Below, one piece after another: positions 61,415-64,000 of a DNA stretch of 64,000 nucleotides. Both the position numbers and the translations under genes were made by a program. Below the pieces are notes generated by a model that was not told the DNA's origin, made no database searches, and worked only from the letters and a program-made list of their open reading frames with translations. Origin of the DNA: Paenibacillus silvisoli (GTDB lineage: Bacteria > Bacillota > Bacilli > Paenibacillales > Paenibacillaceae); the NCBI RefSeq assembly GCF_030866765.1, contig NZ_CP133017.1:5236501-5300500 (forward strand), read 5' to 3'. The stretch's first letter is position 1, and each line of letters begins with the position of its first letter.

Positions 61415-61599
61415 CTAACGAATCCTATAGCGCTTATTTGCGTGAAAAAGGCCGTTTTTCGAAGCTAACGAATCGTAGAAGCGCTATTTGGCCGAAAACC
61501 GGGCAAACAGCCCAGTTTTGGCCCCAATAGCGCTTCTGAGGTTCGTTAGAATCCGAGAAGCCCGGATTTCGGGCAAATAATGCTTCTGGAGTTCGTTAG
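61415..61599. repeat. 185-bp nested inverted element, copy D (GAAT subfamily)
   Basis: Exactly 185 bp from CTAACG to CGTTAG. Forward units start at 61415 and 61465; inverted units end at 61549 and 61599. Units read CTAACGAATCGTAGAAGCG, then CTATT, or close variants. It lies between the convergent AraC and mutarotase-fold genes, 34 bases after one stop and eight after the other, and no other terminator is visible there. Confidence 0.9.
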
Positions 61600-61607
61600 A
61601 GCGCCAG

Positions 61608-62513
61608 CTACCGACCGGCGAGCTCCCAACGGATCGTAAATGCCGCGTCATCGCCCGGGTTCAACGTATACGCAGGGCTGTGAACCTCCAGCTCGTAGTA
61701 CGGATATTCGCTCGAGTTGTATACTTCGACGACGGTACCGTGCGGGTATTTACGCCCGGGCTCCACCGTGAATGTTTTCGTCAGCGCATACGTTTTGCCG
61801 TTATCCGCTTCATAAACGGCGGAAGCACGGCCCCCGTCTGTCATAAAACCTAGCTTATACATCAACGAATTGTCTACGACCATCGTCCAGCCGTCTGCGG
61901 TGTGACTGACGTCGGCATCCTCCCCGTTCAGCAGCGGAATCGGAACCGCAGCTTCAAGCTCCGGACCTTGCGGAATATGCGCCGTCCCGTTGCGATTCAG
62001 CATCGTGACCTGCCAAAGCCCTTTGGTCACCTGAACGGAACCACGATTGATCAGCCGCTGCTCGATGTCGATGTACCGCGCACCTTCCGCAAAGCTCAGT
62101 GTCCGTACAAGCTGAAGCCCCGTTTCCCGGCAAACCGGACTCGTAAGCGTGAGTGTAACCGATCCCGATTGCTCGTCCTCGCCGCGAACGATCTCACAAA
62201 CATACTCGCCATGGTCCAAATCCACGTAAGGCGTTCCGCCCCAGTCGCTTTGCGGCGCGAGCCACGTTTTCTCGCCGCCGTAGAGCAGAATGGGATTGCT
62301 GGCACGCAGCGAGCGCAGCTCTTCCGGCGAAGAGGCCTCATAAGAAGGACGATGGCCTTCCAAGCGTTCGTTCTGCCAAAGCAAATTGATACCGTCTAAT
62401 CCGAACCCAATGATGCGCCCCCCAACGGCAGGCAGAACCGTCAATTCATAGAACGCCGACCGGATCGTAAGCGACGGGAAGCCTAAGCTCATGCTTTCAA
62501 TAACTTGTATCAT
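61608..62513 (-). CDS. galactose-mutarotase-fold protein (DUF4380-like)
   Basis: About 301 residues from the ATG at 62513, with AAAGGTGG seven bases upstream. A beta-sandwich pattern is seen from FYELTVLPAVGGRIIGFGLDGINLLW, NPILLYGGEKTWLAPQSDWGG and a final YPYYELEVHSPAYTLNPGDD, typical of aldose epimerase-like proteins. The canonical mutarotase histidine motif is not clear, so this may be a non-enzymatic or divergent member. It follows the GH36 gene and a terminator. Confidence 0.8.
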   Translation of the reverse strand: MIQVIESMSLGFPSLTIRSAFYELTVLPAVGGRIIGFGLDGINLLWQNERLEGHRPSYEASSPEELRSLRASNPILLYGGEKTWLAPQSDWGGTPYVDLDHGEYVCEIVRGEDEQSGSVTLTLTSPVCRETGLQLVRTLSFAEGARYIDIEQRLINRGSVQVTKGLWQVTMLNRNGTAHIPQGPELEAAVPIPLLNGEDADVSHTADGWTMVVDNSLMYKLGFMTDGGRASAVYEADNGKTYALTKTFTVEPGRKYPHGTVVEVYNSSEYPYYELEVHSPAYTLNPGDDAAFTIRWELAGR

Positions 62514-62550
62514 GACAGGTCCACCTTTTAATTTGATTTCCAAGAAGAAA

Positions 62551-62587
62551 AGACGACAGGCCATCCACCGCCCGTCGTCTTCTATTT
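62551..62587 (-). terminator. probable terminator of the GH36 gene
   Basis: AGACGACGGG / CCTGTCGTCT on the minus strand with a 10-base loop and a TTTTCTTCTT tail, in the 89-base gap before the mutarotase-fold gene. Confidence 0.65.
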
Positions 62588-62602
62588 CCGCCCGATGGCC
62601 GC

Positions 62603-64000
62603 TTATTCCTCCAAAGCCTCCAGACGAATCATCAAGCTATCGAAATCGCCGCGCATAGGGAGCGGAATGCCCGCGTTCATAAGCGTGCTGCCATGCAAAC
62701 GAACCTCGTCTTTATGAATTCCGCTCACCGCATACACGCGATCGCCTGCCAGACCTTGCAACTTCAGATACGGCAACCGACCGGCAAATTGCTGCGAGTG
62801 CAGGAACGCGAAAACTACGCTTTCCGTCGCCTCCGGATTGACGTATTGGACAGCCGATGTCGCGGAGTCGCGAAGGGACGCCAATCGATACTGCTTGCCT
62901 CGCTGCACAAGAGGTCGAACTACCTTATACTCCCGAATGTGTTGTCCAGCTTCAACAATTTCGCTCTCCGTCCATTCCCGTAAATTGCCGCCGATGCCCA
63001 AAGAGCCCGTCATCGCGCTGCGGAAACGGAATGCCATCGGCACCTTGCGTCCGTTCAGCCCGTTAGGCGAATCCGTTACCCAGCACATCATAATCTGCGG
63101 GGCGTACATGTACGAGAAGCCCTCTTGAATGCTCAGCCTGTCGAACGCATCCGTGTTATCGCTCGGCCAAGCCTGGTCGGCGTAACGCAGCATCCCGAAA
63201 TCGATCCTCGAGCCGCCGCCCGCGCAGGTCTCGAACTCGACATGCGGGAACTTCTCGCGAAGCTCGGACCAAATCTCATACAGACTGCGCACATGGCGAA
63301 TCCAAACCTCTTTCTGCTGCTCCGGCGAGAATCCGTGCATGCCCGGCTCCGTAATCGTCCGATTGAAATCCCACTTAATGAAATTAATCGGATACGAGCT
63401 CAGCAAGTCCGTCATAAACCGGAGAATATACTGCTTCACTTCCGGCTTAGCGATGTTCAAAGCAAGCTGATTGCGCAGCTGCGTGCCTTCGCGATGAGGG
63501 AAATGGTACACCCAATCCGGATGATTCCGGTACAGATCGCTGTCCGGATTCACCGACTCCGGCTCCACCCAGATACCGAAATCCATGCCGAGCTCGTGCA
63601 CCTTCTCGATCAACGCGCCTAACCCGTTCGGGAACTTCTCCGGATTCACGTACCAGTCGCCCAACCCGGCACGGTCGCTATGGCGCTGACCGAACCAGCC
63701 GTCGTCGACAACGAACCGTTCCACGCCCATCTTCGCCGCCCGCTTCGCAAGCTCGATCTGCTCTTCCGCGTTGACGTCGAAGGCGGTCGCTTCCCACGAA
63801 TTGTACAGCACCTTACGAAGCGGACTCTTCGGCAAAATATAGTCGCGCTGGTAGTCATGAACCAAGCGGCTCATCCCTCCGAAGCCGCGCGCGGTATACC
63901 CGCCAACGAATACCGGCGCCGCGAACGTCTCGCCCGGCTGCAGCGTCCACTGGCTGTCGAAATCATGAATCCCGCCCGTCACCCGGACATGATTAAAGTT
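62603..64000 (-). CDS. alpha-galactosidase GH36 (5' end outside the window)
   Basis: The last 465 or so residues of a glycoside hydrolase family 36 protein, open in frame through base 64000 (upstream codons read NFNHVRVTGGIHDFDSQW). The catalytic nucleophile is the aspartate in FIKWDFNRT, and the acid/base aspartate lies in FETCAGGGSRIDFGM. VVDDGWFGQRHSDRAGLGDW and GIWVEPESVNPDSDLY are further family blocks. The full enzyme is usually about 730 residues, so about a third is missing. Cleaves terminal alpha-galactose from raffinose-type sugars in the cytosol. Confidence 0.95.
   Translation of the reverse strand, partial: NFNHVRVTGGIHDFDSQWTLQPGETFAAPVFVGGYTARGFGGMSRLVHDYQRDYILPKSPLRKVLYNSWEATAFDVNAEEQIELAKRAAKMGVERFVVDDGWFGQRHSDRAGLGDWYVNPEKFPNGLGALIEKVHELGMDFGIWVEPESVNPDSDLYRNHPDWVYHFPHREGTQLRNQLALNIAKPEVKQYILRFMTDLLSSYPINFIKWDFNRTITEPGMHGFSPEQQKEVWIRHVRSLYEIWSELREKFPHVEFETCAGGGSRIDFGMLRYADQAWPSDNTDAFDRLSIQEGFSYMYAPQIMMCWVTDSPNGLNGRKVPMAFRFRSAMTGSLGIGGNLREWTESEIVEAGQHIREYKVVRPLVQRGKQYRLASLRDSATSAVQYVNPEATESVVFAFLHSQQFAGRLPYLKLQGLAGDRVYAVSGIHKDEVRLHGSTLMNAGIPLPMRGDFDSLMIRLEALEE

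Overview
The window looks like a chromosomal segment of a Paenibacillaceae bacterium (Paenibacillus or Cohnella type). The grounds are strong AGGAGG-type ribosome sites with frequent GTG and TTG starts, LplABC/MsmX-style sugar ABC transporters that carry no ATPase of their own, a YjcZ-type tiny sporulation protein, copper-amine-oxidase-type stalk domains, NarL-type two-component pairs and many glycan-related genes. No tRNA, rRNA, CRISPR array, prophage or intact insertion sequence was seen.

Layout. 1-3.4 kb: 5-oxoprolinase subunits PxpC and PxpB, then a von Willebrand A lipoprotein. 3.5-8 kb: small orphan protein, PAS histidine kinase with NarL response regulator, a short cytoplasmic globin-coupled transducer, a 570-bp repeat-rich gap and a TetR regulator. 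8.3-18.9 kb: MMPL exporter probably controlled by that TetR, then housekeeping and mixed genes (HMGL-like aldolase, a frameshifted chemotaxis receptor, fumarase, acyl-CoA thioesterase, ribose-5-phosphate isomerase, luciferase-like monooxygenase). 19.5-31.5 kb: two leftward ABC sugar operons. The first (solute-binding protein, two permeases, two DUF4038-type glycoside hydrolases) has a cre-like site. The second (solute-binding protein, two permeases) is divergent from an FAD oxidoreductase. 31.5-39.7 kb: a leftward amino-sugar cluster (nanE, RpiR regulator, ROK kinase, metallophosphoesterase, large GHL10 glycosidase), divergent from a DUF4127 protein. 39.7-56.2 kb: Nudix hydrolase, lipoproteins, a sporulation-type kinase, a double-length UxaA-family dehydratase, a zincin plus transglutaminase operon, P-loop kinase, permease, GNAT, phospholipase-D-type enzyme, ParB-fold protein, stalk-domain protein and MarR. 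56.2-64 kb: NagB, a DUF5107/TPR protein, AraC regulator, a mutarotase-fold protein and a GH36 alpha-galactosidase cut by the window edge.

How the genes work together. Much of 19-64 kb serves uptake and breakdown of plant-type or amino-sugar glycans: binding protein and permeases import oligosaccharides, intracellular DUF4038/DUF5060, GHL10 and GH36 enzymes would cut them, and ROK kinase, NanE and NagB feed amino sugars into fructose-6-phosphate. CcpA-like sites lie before two of these units.

The most unusual signal is non-coding. Four intergenic elements (7187-7371, 19337-19521, 48650-48834, 61415-61599) are each exactly 185 bp from CTAACG to CGTTAG. Each is built from four 24-bp units, two forward and two inverted, at fixed 50-bp offsets. 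They fall into two sequence subfamilies with matching changes in both arms, and each lies just 3' of at least one gene. A second family of short palindromes (core TAACGGnCAT / ATGnCCGTTA) sits in two convergent gaps. I do not recognise either family as a described repeat.
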